This document shows, in pieces, positions 18,343 through 28,342 of a stretch of DNA of 64,000 nucleotides. Within the stretch, counting starts at the first letter, position 1; every line of letters begins with the position of its first letter. The stretch comes from Roseateles amylovorans (lineage in GTDB: Bacteria > Pseudomonadota > Gammaproteobacteria > Burkholderiales > Burkholderiaceae_C), in NCBI RefSeq assembly GCF_025398155.2, contig NZ_CP104562.2, positions 5,952,001 to 6,016,000 on the forward strand, written 5' to 3'. Made by a program: the position numbers and the translations under genes. The notes under the pieces are model-generated. The model was not told the DNA's origin and did no database searches. It saw nothing but the letters and a program-made list of their open reading frames with translations.

Positions 18343-18813
18343 ATGAACCGTCTCGCCGCCATCCTTCCTGCCAGCAACGTGCTGGTCGATGTGGACGCAT
18401 CCAGCAAGAAGCGCGTGTTCGAGCAGGCGGGCTTGCTGTTCGAGAACAACCACTCGATTTCGCGCGCATCGGTCACCGACAACCTGTTCGCCCGCGAACG
18501 CCTCGGCTCCACCGGCCTGGGTCACGGCGTGGCCATTCCGCATGGCCGCATCAAGGGCCTGAAGAATCCGCTGGCCGCCGTGCTGCGCGTGCAGCAGCCG
18601 ATCGGCTTCGACGCCCCCGATGACGAGCCCGTCACCCTGCTCATCTTCTTGCTGGTGCCCGAGGCTGCCACCCAGCGCCACCTCGAAATCCTCTCTGAGA
18701 TCGCCGAAATGCTGTCGGACCGCGAATTGCGCGAACGTCTGAAGACCGAGCCCGAAGCCAGCGTCGTCCACCGGCTGATCGCCGACTGGGAGCCGCTCAA
18801 GTCGGTCGCCTGA
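18343..18813 (+). CDS. ptsN: Nitrogen-PTS regulatory protein EIIA-Ntr
   Basis: A 156-residue cytosolic phospho-relay protein. It takes phosphate from NPr and regulates targets such as potassium transport and stress responses in well-studied species. The phosphorylated histidine is H67 in GHGVAIPHGRI, and the rest (PIGFDAPDDEPVTLLIFLLVPE, HLEILSEIAEMLSDRELRERL) matches the family. I chose the ATG at 18343 (MNRLAAILP); an in-frame ATG at 18268 would add 25 non-conserved residues and sit almost at the predicted transcription start. hprK follows 59 bp later. Confidence 0.93.
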   Translation: MNRLAAILPASNVLVDVDASSKKRVFEQAGLLFENNHSISRASVTDNLFARERLGSTGLGHGVAIPHGRIKGLKNPLAAVLRVQQPIGFDAPDDEPVTLLIFLLVPEAATQRHLEILSEIAEMLSDRELRERLKTEPEASVVHRLIADWEPLKSVA

Positions 18814-18872
18814 CCGCTCGAGCCCCCGACCGCCGCCCGCCTCTCCACCCCACCGCGCGCCGCCCCCACTTC

Positions 18873-19838
18873 GTGAAACCGACCTCCATCAGTGCCGACC
18901 GGCTGTTTGAAGAGCACCGGGAAGCCCTGCATTGGGAGTGGATCGCCGGCCACGCCCATCCCGAGCGCCGCTTCGACGAAGCCGCGCTGCGCGATGCACA
19001 GTCCGCCGCCGACCTCGTCGGTTATCTGAATTACATCCATCCCTACCGGGTGCAGATCGTGGGACGGCGCGAAGTCGGCTATCTCAGCCAGGCCTCCGGT
19101 GATGTGCTGGATCGACGGATCGCCCGCATCGTCACCCTGGAGCCGCCGGTCATCATCGTGGCGGACGACCAGCCCGCGCCCGACCGCCTGGTCGCGATGT
19201 GCGACCGCGCCGAGATCCCGCTGTTCACCACGGCCGAATCCGCCGGCCATGTGATCGACCTGGTGCGTGCCTATCTGGCGCATGTCTGCGCCAACCGCAC
19301 CACCCGCCACGGCGTGTTCATGGACATCCTGGGCCTGGGCGTGCTGCTGACCGGTGAGTCCGGCCTGGGCAAGAGCGAACTCGGATTGGAGCTGATCTCA
19401 CGCGGACACGGCCTGGTGGCCGATGACGCGGTGGATTTCTACCGCATCGCCCAGACCGCGATCGAGGGCCGCTGCCCGGATCTGCTGATGAACCTGCTGG
19501 AAGTCCGCGGCATCGGCCTGCTGGACATCAAGGCCATCTTCGGCGAGACGGCGGTGCGTCGGAAGATGCGCCTCAAGCTGATCGTGCATCTGGTCCGCAA
19601 GGAAACCATGGAGCGCGACTTCGAACGGCTGCCCTACGAGCCGCTGTATGAAGACGTGCTGGGCATGCCGGTGCGCAAGGTGGTGATTGCCGTGGATGCC
19701 GGCCGCAACTTGGCGGTGCTGGTGGAGGCCGCGGTGCGCAACACGATTCTCCAGTTGCGGGGCATCGACACCTATCGCGAGTTCGTGGAACGCCACCAGC
19801 GCGCGATTGAACAAGGCTTGAACGACGACGCCAGCTGA
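18873..19838 (+). CDS. hprK: HPr kinase/phosphorylase
   Basis: A 321-residue enzyme that phosphorylates and dephosphorylates a serine on HPr-type proteins, linking the PTS to carbon state. The Walker A loop is GESGLGKS (about 161-168), and the HprK signature appears as LLEVRGIGLLDIKAIFGETAVR. The N-terminal domain has the usual EIPLFTT segment before the catalytic core. The start is a GTG at 18873 with no strong ribosome-binding site. Downstream of ptsN with the same orientation, it is probably co-transcribed. Confidence 0.93.
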   Translation: MKPTSISADRLFEEHREALHWEWIAGHAHPERRFDEAALRDAQSAADLVGYLNYIHPYRVQIVGRREVGYLSQASGDVLDRRIARIVTLEPPVIIVADDQPAPDRLVAMCDRAEIPLFTTAESAGHVIDLVRAYLAHVCANRTTRHGVFMDILGLGVLLTGESGLGKSELGLELISRGHGLVADDAVDFYRIAQTAIEGRCPDLLMNLLEVRGIGLLDIKAIFGETAVRRKMRLKLIVHLVRKETMERDFERLPYEPLYEDVLGMPVRKVVIAVDAGRNLAVLVEAAVRNTILQLRGIDTYREFVERHQRAIEQGLNDDAS

Positions 19839-20040
19839 CGGCGACGTCAACGAACGGCGCACGTCGCCACTCCGTCAGCTGTCCGAGCCGCGCCATCCGA
19901 GCCGCTGCACTTGCCGCCACGGTGGCAACCACAGCTGCCGTCAACATGGACGTGTGCGCCGCCTCGGTCCGCCGGAGCGCCCAGCAGAGGACAACCGGCC
20001 AAACAGACAGCGGGACAGCGAGACAGCAGGACAGCGCGCC

Positions 20041-20472
20041 TCAGCGCTCCATCTTGTGCGGGCAGTCCTTCTTCATGCAGTTCGCATACAGCGCGAGCGA
20101 ATGCTCCTGCAGCGCAAAGCCGCGATCGGCGGCGATGGCATGCTGGCGCTCCTCGATCTGGGGATCGTAGAACTCTTCCACGCGGCCGCAGTTCAGGCAG
20201 ACCAGATGGTCATGGTGATGACCTTCATTGAGTTCAAAGACCGCCTTGCCTGACTCGAAATGATTGCGAGACAGCAGCCCCGCCTGCTCGAACTGGGTGA
20301 GCACGCGATAGACCGTGGCCAGACCAATGTCCGCCCGCTCATCGAGCAAAGCTTTGTAAACATCTTCCGCCGTCATGTGGCGGCGCTGAGCCGTCTGGAA
20401 GATCTCCAGGATCTTGATCCGGGGCAGCGTGGCCTTGAGGCCGCTGTTCTTGATTTCGTCGGAGCGATTCAT
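20041..20472 (-). CDS. fur: Ferric uptake regulator Fur
   Basis: A 143-residue iron-responsive repressor that binds Fur boxes when loaded with Fe2+. The winged-helix domain is residues 1-80 (LKATLPRIKILEIFQ ... IGLATVYRVLTQFEQAGL). The metal-binding segment HHHDHLVCLNCGRVEEF has the C-x-x-C zinc pair, and a second C-x4-C pair lies in NCMKKDCPH at the end. I set the start at the ATG at 20472 (MNRSDEIKNSGL); the longer open frame has unrelated sequence. It is divergent from bamE, as in many betaproteobacteria. Confidence 0.95.
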   Translation of the reverse strand: MNRSDEIKNSGLKATLPRIKILEIFQTAQRRHMTAEDVYKALLDERADIGLATVYRVLTQFEQAGLLSRNHFESGKAVFELNEGHHHDHLVCLNCGRVEEFYDPQIEERQHAIAADRGFALQEHSLALYANCMKKDCPHKMER

Positions 20473-20493
20473 GGGGTTTGCGACCGCGAGAGT

Positions 20494-20508
20494 GCGGGAG
20501 CCTCCCGC
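20494..20508. promoter_or_regulatory. Palindrome in the fur-bamE intergenic region
   Basis: GCGGGAG-C-CTCCCGC is a perfect 7-bp inverted repeat lying between the divergent start codons and directly beside a possible bamE -10 box (TAGAAT, 20509-20514). It could be an operator for either gene. It does not resemble a Fur box, which is AT-rich. Confidence 0.35.
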
Positions 20509-20554
20509 TAGAATTCCGCTCATCATAGCCCTTGACCCCTTGCGAAGCCCCGCC

Positions 20555-21124
20555 ATGTCATTGAAATCCCAAATCGCCCTGATTGCGCGACTCGGCGTCG
20601 CCATCGGCGGCCTGGCGTCGCTGGGCGCGTGCTCGCAGATGCCCACCTTCGACGCCTTCTCCGTCAGCGGCGACAAGGTGCTCGGCCTGGTTCGACCCTA
20701 CCGCGTCGAGATCGTGCAAGGCAACGTGGTCACCAAGGAACAGATCGAGCGCATCAAGCCCGGCATGACCCGGGCCCAGGTGCGCGACCAACTCGGCTCG
20801 CCGCTGCTGACCGATGTCTTCCACGAGACCCGCTGGGACTACATCTTCACCATCCGGCGCCAAGGCGCAGCGCCGCAGAATCGCCACATCCAGCTGACCT
20901 TCGACGGCGACCAGCTCGCCAAGATCGACGCCCCGGGCGACCTCCCGACCGAAAACGAATTCATCGCCGCGATCAACACCGCCAAGGTGTCCGGCAAGGC
21001 GCCGAAGCTGGAAATGACCGAGGAAGAGCGCAAGGCGCTGCCCCCGCCGGTCAAGCAGGCCTCCGCCACCCCGGAGCCGGTCGGCCCGGTGCGCGACTAT
21101 CCGCCGCTGGAGGCGCGTCGATGA
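20555..21124 (+). CDS. bamE: Outer membrane assembly lipoprotein BamE
   Basis: A 189-residue lipoprotein of the BAM complex, which inserts beta-barrel proteins into the outer membrane. The signal peptide ends at a lipobox with C26 (ASLGAC), and the SmpA/OmlA domain follows with the VTKEQIERIKPGMTRAQVRDQLGSPLL and WDYIFTIRR blocks. The C-terminal tail is Pro/Ala/Glu-rich and longer than in E. coli. Its stop overlaps the dapB start by 4 bp, so the two are translationally coupled. Confidence 0.93.
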   Translation: MSLKSQIALIARLGVAIGGLASLGACSQMPTFDAFSVSGDKVLGLVRPYRVEIVQGNVVTKEQIERIKPGMTRAQVRDQLGSPLLTDVFHETRWDYIFTIRRQGAAPQNRHIQLTFDGDQLAKIDAPGDLPTENEFIAAINTAKVSGKAPKLEMTEEERKALPPPVKQASATPEPVGPVRDYPPLEARR

Positions 21125-21933
21125 GCGCAGGCGCCGTGCGCATCGCCATCACCGGGGCCTCCGGCCGCATGGGCCGCATGCTGATCGAAGCGGTGCTGAA
21201 TGCACCCGACCTGCGCCTGACCGCCGCACTGGACCGCGAGGGCAGTCCCACCCTCGGCCAGGATGCGGGCGCCTTCCTGGGCCAGCACACCGGCGTGGCG
21301 ATCACGACCGATGTCCGCGCGGGCCTGAGCCAGGCGGATGTGCTGATCGATTTCACCCGTCCCGAAGGCACGCTGGCCCATCTGGCCTTGTGTGCCGAGC
21401 TGGGCGTGCGCACCGTCATCGGCACCACCGGCTTCAGCGACGCCCAGAAGGCGGAGATCCAGGCCCTCTCGCAGCGGGCCGCCGTCATGATGGCGCCCAA
21501 CATGAGCGTGGGCGTGAACGTGGTGCTGAAGCTGCTGGAAAATGCCGCCAAGGCGCTGGCCCAGGGCTATGACATCGAGATCATCGAAGCCCATCACCGC
21601 CACAAGGTGGATGCGCCCAGCGGCACCGCACTCAAGATGGGTGAAGTGGTGGCAGACGCCATCGGCCGCGACCTCAAGACCTGCGCGGTCTACGGCCGTG
21701 AAGGCGTGACCGGTGAACGCGACCCGTCGACCATCGGCTTCGCCACGGTGCGGGGCGGCGACATCATCGGCGACCACACCGTGCTGTTTGCCGGCATCGG
21801 CGAGCGCATCGAGATCAGCCACAAGGCGTCCAGCCGGGCGACCTTTGCGCAAGGCAGCCTGCGCGCCGCACGCTTCCTCGCCACGCGGGCGACCGGTCTG
21901 TTCGACATGAACGACGTGCTCGGCTTGGCCTGA
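21121..21933 (+). CDS. dapB: 4-hydroxy-tetrahydrodipicolinate reductase
   Basis: A 270-residue enzyme of the diaminopimelate/lysine pathway that uses NAD(P)H to reduce hydroxy-tetrahydrodipicolinate. The nucleotide-binding loop is ITGASGRMGRM, and the catalytic signature is EAHHRHKVDAPSGTALKMGE, with the H-H-R-H-K core complete. The C-terminal HTVLFAGIGERIEISHKA block is also canonical. The ATG at 21121 overlaps bamE. It is followed after 20 bp by exbB. Confidence 0.96.
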   Translation: MSAGAVRIAITGASGRMGRMLIEAVLNAPDLRLTAALDREGSPTLGQDAGAFLGQHTGVAITTDVRAGLSQADVLIDFTRPEGTLAHLALCAELGVRTVIGTTGFSDAQKAEIQALSQRAAVMMAPNMSVGVNVVLKLLENAAKALAQGYDIEIIEAHHRHKVDAPSGTALKMGEVVADAIGRDLKTCAVYGREGVTGERDPSTIGFATVRGGDIIGDHTVLFAGIGERIEISHKASSRATFAQGSLRAARFLATRATGLFDMNDVLGLA

Positions 21934-21953
21934 GCCCCAGGGGCCTGCTGACG

Positions 21954-22594
21954 ATGCGTGAGCTGTTCGATCTTTGGCATGCCGGCGACAGCGTCGGCCG
22001 CCTGGTGGCCCTGGTGCTGCTGGTGATGTCCGTCAGCAGCTGGGTGCTGATCCTGTGGCGCGGCTGGACCCTGGTCCGCGCCCGCCGCGACCTGCAACGC
22101 GGGCTGCCCATCTTCTGGGCCGCGGGAGAACTCCCCACCGGCCGCGAGCAGCTTCAGGCCCTGGACCGGGAAGCCCTGATGCTGCCGCTGGTCGATGCCG
22201 CCTTGCTGGACAGCCCGGTCGGCACGCTCGCGGCCTCCGGCCGTCCCCACGCCCAATTGACCCGCCGCCTGCGCGATGCCCTGCATCAGGTGCTGGGCGG
22301 CCTCAACCGGGGCCAGGTGGTGCTGGCCACCGTCGGCAGCACGGCGCCGTTTGTGGGCCTGTTCGGCACGGTCTGGGGCATCTACCACGCCCTGCTCAGC
22401 ATCTCGTCGACCGGCAACTTCAGCCTGGACAAGGTGGCCGGCCCGGTGGGTGAGGCCCTGATCATGACCGCGGCCGGTCTGGCCGTGGCGATTCCGGCGG
22501 TGCTGGCCTACAACCTGTTCGGCAAATGGGTGGGCGCCTGCGAAGCCGAGCTGGAAGGCTTCGCCCACGACCTGCGCGAACTGCTCGTCACCCC

Positions 22595-22598
<4 letters not shown>
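21954..22598 (+). CDS. exbB: MotA/TolQ/ExbB-family proton channel protein
   Basis: A 214-residue inner-membrane protein with three predicted helices (about 17-37, 125-150, 165-190) and the conserved TVGSTAPFVGLFGTVWGIYHAL segment of ExbB/TolQ proteins. With the next gene product it would form a proton-driven motor that powers TonB-dependent uptake or a similar process. It overlaps exbD by 4 bp. No tonB or tolA gene lies nearby, so ExbB rather than TolQ is inferred from the gene order with dapB and leuS. Confidence 0.88.
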
Positions 22599-23164
<566 letters not shown>

Positions 23165-23396
23165 GCAGCGGCCTGCCCGCGCGCTGGCCTGCGGCAGGTC
23201 TCCTTCAGTTGCACGACGGCCGCATCCATCGCCGCATCGATCGCTGCATCCATGGCCCCACCATCGCCATACGACCGCCGCCTTCCAGCGGCACAGCATC
23301 CGCATGCCATCGGCATTCGGGCCGCGTTTCGACCTTCGCCAGACGCGCACGGCGGCACCGGGGCCAAACCGCGCCCAGCCGCACGCGCTGGGCTCC

Positions 23397-23402
23397 TACA
23401 AT
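23397..23402 (+). promoter_or_regulatory. Probable -10 box of leuS
   Basis: TACAAT matches five of six consensus bases and sits 26 bp upstream of the leuS ATG. No good -35 is present 17 bp further up. Transcription would begin about 20 bases before the start codon. Confidence 0.4.
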
Positions 23403-23427
23403 CGCCCGATCCGTCCCCCGAGCCAAC

Positions 23428-26070
23428 ATGAACGAGAAATACGCCCCCTCCGAGGTCGAACAGGCCGCCCGCGACCATTGGAACGCCCGCGACGCCTATC
23501 GCGTCGTCGAGGACGCCAGCAAGCCCAAGTTCTATGCGTGCTCCATGCTGCCCTACCCCAGCGGCAAGCTGCACATGGGCCATGTCCGCAACTACACGAT
23601 CAACGACATGTTGACCCGGCAGCTGCGCATGAAGGGCTACAACGTGCTGATGCCGATGGGCTGGGACGCCTTCGGCCTGCCCGCGGAAAACGCGGCGATG
23701 AAGAACAAGGTGCCGCCCGCCGCGTGGACCTACGACAACATCGCCTACATGAAAAGCCAGATGCAGGCGATGGGCCTGGCGATCGACTGGTCGCGCGAGA
23801 TCGCCACCTGCAAGCCGGACTACTACCGCTGGAACCAGTGGCTGTTCCTGAAGATGCTGGAGGCCGGCATCGCCGAGCGCCGCACCCAGGTGGTGAACTG
23901 GGACCCGATCGACCAGACCGTGCTGGCCAATGAGCAGGTGATCGACGGCAAGGGCTGGCGTTCCGGCGCGGTGGTCGAGAAGCGCGAGATCCCCGGCTAC
24001 TACCTGAAGATCACCGACTACGCCGAAGAGCTGCTGGCGGCCGTCGCCGATCCCTCGGACAAGAACTTCCTCGCCGGCTGGCCCGAGCGGGTGCGCCTGA
24101 TGCAGGAGAACTGGATCGGCAAGAGCGAAGGCGTGCGCTTCGCCTTCCCGCACCAGATCCAGGATGCCGGGGGGCAACTGATCCAGGGCGGACGTCTGTA
24201 CGTCTTCACCACCCGGTCCGACACCATCATGGGCGTGACCTTCTGCGCCGTGGCGCCGGAGCATCCGCTGGCCGCGCATGCGGCGGCGTCCAATCCCGCT
24301 CTCCACGCCTTCATCGAGGAATGCAAGCAGGGCGGCACCACCGAGGCCGAGCTCGCGACGCAGGACAAGAAGGGCATGCCCACCGGGCTGTTCGTCACCC
24401 ACCCGCTGACCGACGCGCAGGTCGAGGTCTGGGTCGGCAACTATGTGCTGATGAGCTATGGCGACGGCGCCGTGATGGGCGTTCCCGCTCATGACGAGCG
24501 CGACTTCGCCTTCGCGAAGAAGTACGGCCTGCCGATCAAGCAGGTGGTGGCGGTCGAGGGCGAGACCTTCTCGCTGGACGGCTGGGCCGAGTGGTACGGC
24601 GACAAGCACAAGGGCGTGTGCACGGCCTCCGGCGTGCTGGACGGGCTGACCCACAAGCAGGCGGTCGACAAGGTCGCCGAGCTGCTCGGCGCGCAGGGCC
24701 TGGGCGAGAAGAAAACCACCTGGCGCCTGCGCGACTGGGGCGTCAGCCGCCAGCGCTACTGGGGCACGCCGATCCCGATCATCCATTGCGAGACCTGCGG
24801 CGCCGTGCCGGTGCCGGAGAAGGATCTGCCGGTGGTCCTGCCGGAAGACTGCATTCCCGACGGCAGCGGCAACCCGCTGAACAAGCGCGCCGACTTCCTG
24901 AACTGCAGCTGCCCCAAGTGCGGCGCCGCCGCCAAGCGCGAGACCGACACGATGGACACCTTCGTGGACAGCTCGTGGTATTTCATGCGCTATTGCGACG
25001 CGTCCAACCAGGGCGCGATGGTCGGCGCCGGCAGCGACTACTGGATGCCGATGGACCAGTACATCGGCGGCATCGAGCATGCCATCCTGCACCTGCTGTA
25101 TGCGCGCTTCTGGACCAAGGTGATGCGCGACCTCAAGCTCATCAAGTTCGACGAGCCGTTCAAGAACCTGCTCACCCAGGGCATGGTGCTCAAGGGCGCC
25201 TTCTTCCGCAAGCCGGAAGACGCCGGCAAGAACTATTACTGGGAGCATGAGGTCGACGTGGTCCGCAACGAGCACGGCCAGCCGCTGGGCGGCACGCTCA
25301 AGGCCGACGGCCTGCCGCTCGAGTACGAGATGACGACGATGTCGAAGTCGAAGAACAACGGCGTCGACCCCCAGGCCCTGATCGACGAGTACGGCGCCGA
25401 CACCGCGCGCCTGTTCGTGATGTTCGCCTCCCCGCCGGAACAGACGCTGGAATGGAACGACGCCGGCGTCGAGGGCGCGCACCGCTTCCTCAAGCGTGTC
25501 TGGGGCTTCGGCACCCGGCATGCCGACGCGATCAAGGCCGCGGGCGCGGACTTCGCCGCGCTGAGCGATGACGGCAAGGCGCTGCGTCGCGAAGTGCACC
25601 TGGTGCTCAAGCAGGTCAGCTACGACTACGAGCGCATGCAGTACAACACCGTCGTCTCCGGCGCGATGAAGCTGCTGAATGCGCTGGAGGGCTTCAAGGC
25701 CGCCGAAGCGGGTCAGGACGCGGCCGCCCTGCGCGAAGGCTTCTCGGTGCTGCTGCGGGTGATCTACCCCGCCTGCCCGCACATCGCGCATGCGCTGTGG
25801 ACCGAGCTCGGCTTCGCCGCCGAACTGGGCGAGCTGCTGGATGCGGCCTGGCCCACGGTCGACGACGCCGCCCTGGTGCAAGACCAGATCGAACTGATGC
25901 TGCAGGTCAACGGCAAGCTGCGCGGCTCGATCAAGGTGGCCGCCTCGGCGGACAAGGCCGCGATCGAGGCCATCGCCCTGGCCAGCCCCGACTTCGAGAA
26001 GTTTGCCGAAGGCAAAACCCCGAAGAAGGTGGTGATCGTGCCGGGCCGTCTCGTCAACCTGGTGGTCTGA
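23428..26070 (+). CDS. leuS: Leucyl-tRNA synthetase
   Basis: This class I enzyme charges tRNA-Leu and edits misacylated products. The protein has 880 residues. HIGH-type motif HMGH lies at 49-52 in LPYPSGKLHMGHVRNYT, and the KMSKS motif is MSKSKNNGVDP (about residue 637). The CP1 editing domain shows the TTRSDTIMG and DERDFAFAKKY blocks, and the zinc-like C-x-x-C clusters (CETC, CPKC) are present. The start at 23428 gives MNEKYAPSEVEQ, the usual N terminus. Confidence 0.97.
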   Translation: MNEKYAPSEVEQAARDHWNARDAYRVVEDASKPKFYACSMLPYPSGKLHMGHVRNYTINDMLTRQLRMKGYNVLMPMGWDAFGLPAENAAMKNKVPPAAWTYDNIAYMKSQMQAMGLAIDWSREIATCKPDYYRWNQWLFLKMLEAGIAERRTQVVNWDPIDQTVLANEQVIDGKGWRSGAVVEKREIPGYYLKITDYAEELLAAVADPSDKNFLAGWPERVRLMQENWIGKSEGVRFAFPHQIQDAGGQLIQGGRLYVFTTRSDTIMGVTFCAVAPEHPLAAHAAASNPALHAFIEECKQGGTTEAELATQDKKGMPTGLFVTHPLTDAQVEVWVGNYVLMSYGDGAVMGVPAHDERDFAFAKKYGLPIKQVVAVEGETFSLDGWAEWYGDKHKGVCTASGVLDGLTHKQAVDKVAELLGAQGLGEKKTTWRLRDWGVSRQRYWGTPIPIIHCETCGAVPVPEKDLPVVLPEDCIPDGSGNPLNKRADFLNCSCPKCGAAAKRETDTMDTFVDSSWYFMRYCDASNQGAMVGAGSDYWMPMDQYIGGIEHAILHLLYARFWTKVMRDLKLIKFDEPFKNLLTQGMVLKGAFFRKPEDAGKNYYWEHEVDVVRNEHGQPLGGTLKADGLPLEYEMTTMSKSKNNGVDPQALIDEYGADTARLFVMFASPPEQTLEWNDAGVEGAHRFLKRVWGFGTRHADAIKAAGADFAALSDDGKALRREVHLVLKQVSYDYERMQYNTVVSGAMKLLNALEGFKAAEAGQDAAALREGFSVLLRVIYPACPHIAHALWTELGFAAELGELLDAAWPTVDDAALVQDQIELMLQVNGKLRGSIKVAASADKAAIEAIALASPDFEKFAEGKTPKKVVIVPGRLVNLVV

Positions 26071-26074
26071 CGCC

Positions 26075-26566
26075 ATGCAACGCCGTGATCTGCTGTCGCT
26101 GGGTGCCGTGGCCCTGTTGTCGGGCTGTGGTTTCGAACTCCGGCGCGAGCCGGACTACCACTTCAAGACCCTGGCCCTGACCGGCTTCGTCCCGCACTCG
26201 CCGCTGGCGCAGGAACTGCGCCGGCAGGTGCTGCGCAGCCCGCTCAAGCTGGTGGAGGACCCCAACCGTGCCGACGTCATCATCGACGTCGAGCGCGAGA
26301 TCCGCGACAAGACCTCGGTGGCCACCACCACCGCCGGGCAGATCACCGAATGGCAACTGCGGCTGCAACTGGACTATTCGCTGCGATCGGCCGGCGGCGA
26401 CATCCTGCTGCCCCGCACCGAACTGCGGCTGACCCGGGACATGAACTACAGCGAAAGCGCGGCCCTGGCCAAGGAGCAGGAAGAGGCGTCGCTGCAGAAG
26501 GCCATGCAGGTCGAGGCGGTGGGCCTGCTGCTGCGCCGGCTCGCGGCCGTGCGGCTGTCCGCCTGA
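26075..26566 (+). CDS. lptE: LPS-assembly lipoprotein LptE
   Basis: A 163-residue outer-membrane lipoprotein that plugs the LptD barrel and helps place lipopolysaccharide in the outer leaflet. The lipobox is LLSGC with C18; the mature part starts GFELRREPDYHFKTL, as in the family. It starts 4 bp after the leuS stop and is followed 18 bp later by holA, an order shared by many proteobacteria. The other Lpt genes of the window, lptA and lptB, are 18 kb away. Confidence 0.92.
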   Translation: MQRRDLLSLGAVALLSGCGFELRREPDYHFKTLALTGFVPHSPLAQELRRQVLRSPLKLVEDPNRADVIIDVEREIRDKTSVATTTAGQITEWQLRLQLDYSLRSAGGDILLPRTELRLTRDMNYSESAALAKEQEEASLQKAMQVEAVGLLLRRLAAVRLSA

Positions 26567-26584
26567 TCCGCCCGGCACCCGGTC

Positions 26585-27652
26585 ATGCAGATCAAGGGCG
26601 ACGCGCTGGCGGGCCACCTGTCCAAGGGGCTCAAGCCGGTCTACACGGTTCACGGCGATGAGCCGCTGCTGGCGCAGGAAGCCGCCGACCTGCTGCGCGC
26701 CGAAGCGCGCCGGCAGGGCTTCGGCGAGCGGCAGGTGTTCACCGTCTCGGGGGCCTACTTCGACTGGGCGCCGGTGCTGGCCGCTGCGCAGGCGATGAGC
26801 CTGTTCGCCGACCGCCAACTGATCGAAATCCGCATTCCCAGCGGCAAGCCCGGCAAAGACGGCTCGGACGCGCTGCAGCGCTATTGCGAGGGGGTGCAGT
26901 CTGATGTGCTGACCATCGTCACCCTGCCGCGGCTGGACAAGACCCAGCTCTCCAGCGCCTGGTTCACCGCGCTGGACAGCGTGGGCGTGACGGTGAAGGT
27001 CGACCCGGTTGAACGGCGCGAGCTGCCGGCCTGGATCGCCCGCCGGCTGCAACAGCAGGGGCAGCAGGTGGCCGCCGGACCGGAAGGCCAGCAAGCGCTG
27101 GAATTCTTCGCTGACCGGGTCGAGGGCAACCTGCTCGCGGCCCATCAGGAGCTTCAGAAACTGGCGCTGCTGCATCCGCCGGGGGAACTGGGCCTGCAGC
27201 AGATCGAAGCTGCGGTGCTGGACGTCGCCCGCTTCGATGTGTTCAAGCTCAGCGAAGCCCTGCTCAGCGGCCGGGTGGCCCGGGTGCTGCGGATGCTCGA
27301 GGGCCTGAAGGCCGAAGGCGAAGCCGCCGTGCTGGTGCACTGGACCATGGCCGAGGACATCCGCGCCCTCAAGCGGGTGCATGACGCGGTCGCAGCGGGC
27401 AAGCCGTTGCCGATGGCGCTGCGCGAGGCGCGCGTCTGGGGCCCGAAGGAGCGTCTGTTCGAACGCATCGTGCCTCAACTGGGCGGCGCCGCGCTGTCCC
27501 GGCTGCTGGTCGCGGCCCAGGTTTGCGACGGTATCGTCAAGGGCCTGCGGCATCCGGAATGGCCGGCCGATCCGTGGGAGGCACTGGCCCGTCTGGCGCT
27601 CATGCTGGAGCAAGCCCTGCGTCCGCCGACACCCAAAACCCGCTATGGTTGA
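26585..27652 (+). CDS. holA: DNA polymerase III delta subunit
   Basis: A 355-residue clamp-loader subunit that opens the sliding clamp during DNA replication. The N terminus (MQIKGDALAGHLSKGLKPVYTVHGDEPLLAQEAADLLR) and the NLLAAHQELQKLALL and FDVFKLSEALLSG blocks are typical of HolA. It belongs to the leuS-lptE-holA run. In many relatives proA follows holA; here a cupredoxin-like gene does. Confidence 0.94.
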   Translation: MQIKGDALAGHLSKGLKPVYTVHGDEPLLAQEAADLLRAEARRQGFGERQVFTVSGAYFDWAPVLAAAQAMSLFADRQLIEIRIPSGKPGKDGSDALQRYCEGVQSDVLTIVTLPRLDKTQLSSAWFTALDSVGVTVKVDPVERRELPAWIARRLQQQGQQVAAGPEGQQALEFFADRVEGNLLAAHQELQKLALLHPPGELGLQQIEAAVLDVARFDVFKLSEALLSGRVARVLRMLEGLKAEGEAAVLVHWTMAEDIRALKRVHDAVAAGKPLPMALREARVWGPKERLFERIVPQLGGAALSRLLVAAQVCDGIVKGLRHPEWPADPWEALARLALMLEQALRPPTPKTRYG

Positions 27653-27679
27653 TGTCTGGTCATTCACCTGACATCCGCC

Positions 27680-28342
27680 ATGCCCCCCCGCCCGACCTCT
27701 GCGCCCTTCACCGTGCGCCTGCCGTCCCTGATGGCTCTGATGGCCCTGACGCCCCTGACGGCCCTCTTGTCGGGGCTGGCGGGAGCCGCCCTGGTCACTC
27801 CTGCGCAGGCGGCGCCCTGGACCCTGCAGGTCCGCGACGGCAGCGGCCAGCCACTGCCTGACACCGTGGTGGCGGTCGAGGTCAAGGGCCAGCCCAGCCG
27901 CGCGGCGGCCGGCACGGCCGCTCAGATGTCCCAGCGCGACCGGCAGTTCCAACCCCAGTTGCTGGTGGTCCAGACCGGGACGGCGGTGAGCTTTCCCAAT
28001 TTCGACACGGTCCGCCACCATGTGTATTCGTTCTCGCCAATCAAGCGCTTCGAACTGAAGCTCTATGCCGGCACGCCGGCAGAGCCGGTAGTGTTCGACC
28101 AACCCGGCGTGGCACAACTGGGCTGCAACATCCATGACCGGATGACTGCCCGGATCATCGTGGTCGACACCCCGCTGTTCGCGACCACCGATGCGCAAGG
28201 CCAGGTGAAGCTGGATCTGCCCGCCGGTGAACACCGGGTGCGGCTGTGGCGTGCCGCGATGGGCAATGCGGCGCCGGTGGCGCAGCCGCTGCAGATTGGC
28301 GCCGGGGCCTCCGGCAACTTGAAACTGGAATTACGCGACTGA
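27680..28342 (+). CDS. Exported cupredoxin-like protein (methylamine-utilisation-type annotation family)
   Basis: A 220-residue periplasmic protein. The signal peptide spans residues 1-45 with an unusually long N region and ends VTPAQAAP. The plastocyanin-like fold shows possible type-1 copper ligands: a histidine pair in NFDTVRHHVYSF, then C, H and M in LGCNIHDRM. The C-terminal part is a carboxypeptidase-regulatory-like beta domain (TTDAQGQVKLDLPAGEHRVRLW). Such proteins are often named methylamine utilisation proteins, but no amine dehydrogenase genes are here. Its stop shares one base with the start of the next gene, so it is coupled to a c-di-GMP enzyme. Confidence 0.82.
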   Translation: MPPRPTSAPFTVRLPSLMALMALTPLTALLSGLAGAALVTPAQAAPWTLQVRDGSGQPLPDTVVAVEVKGQPSRAAAGTAAQMSQRDRQFQPQLLVVQTGTAVSFPNFDTVRHHVYSFSPIKRFELKLYAGTPAEPVVFDQPGVAQLGCNIHDRMTARIIVVDTPLFATTDAQGQVKLDLPAGEHRVRLWRAAMGNAAPVAQPLQIGAGASGNLKLELRD

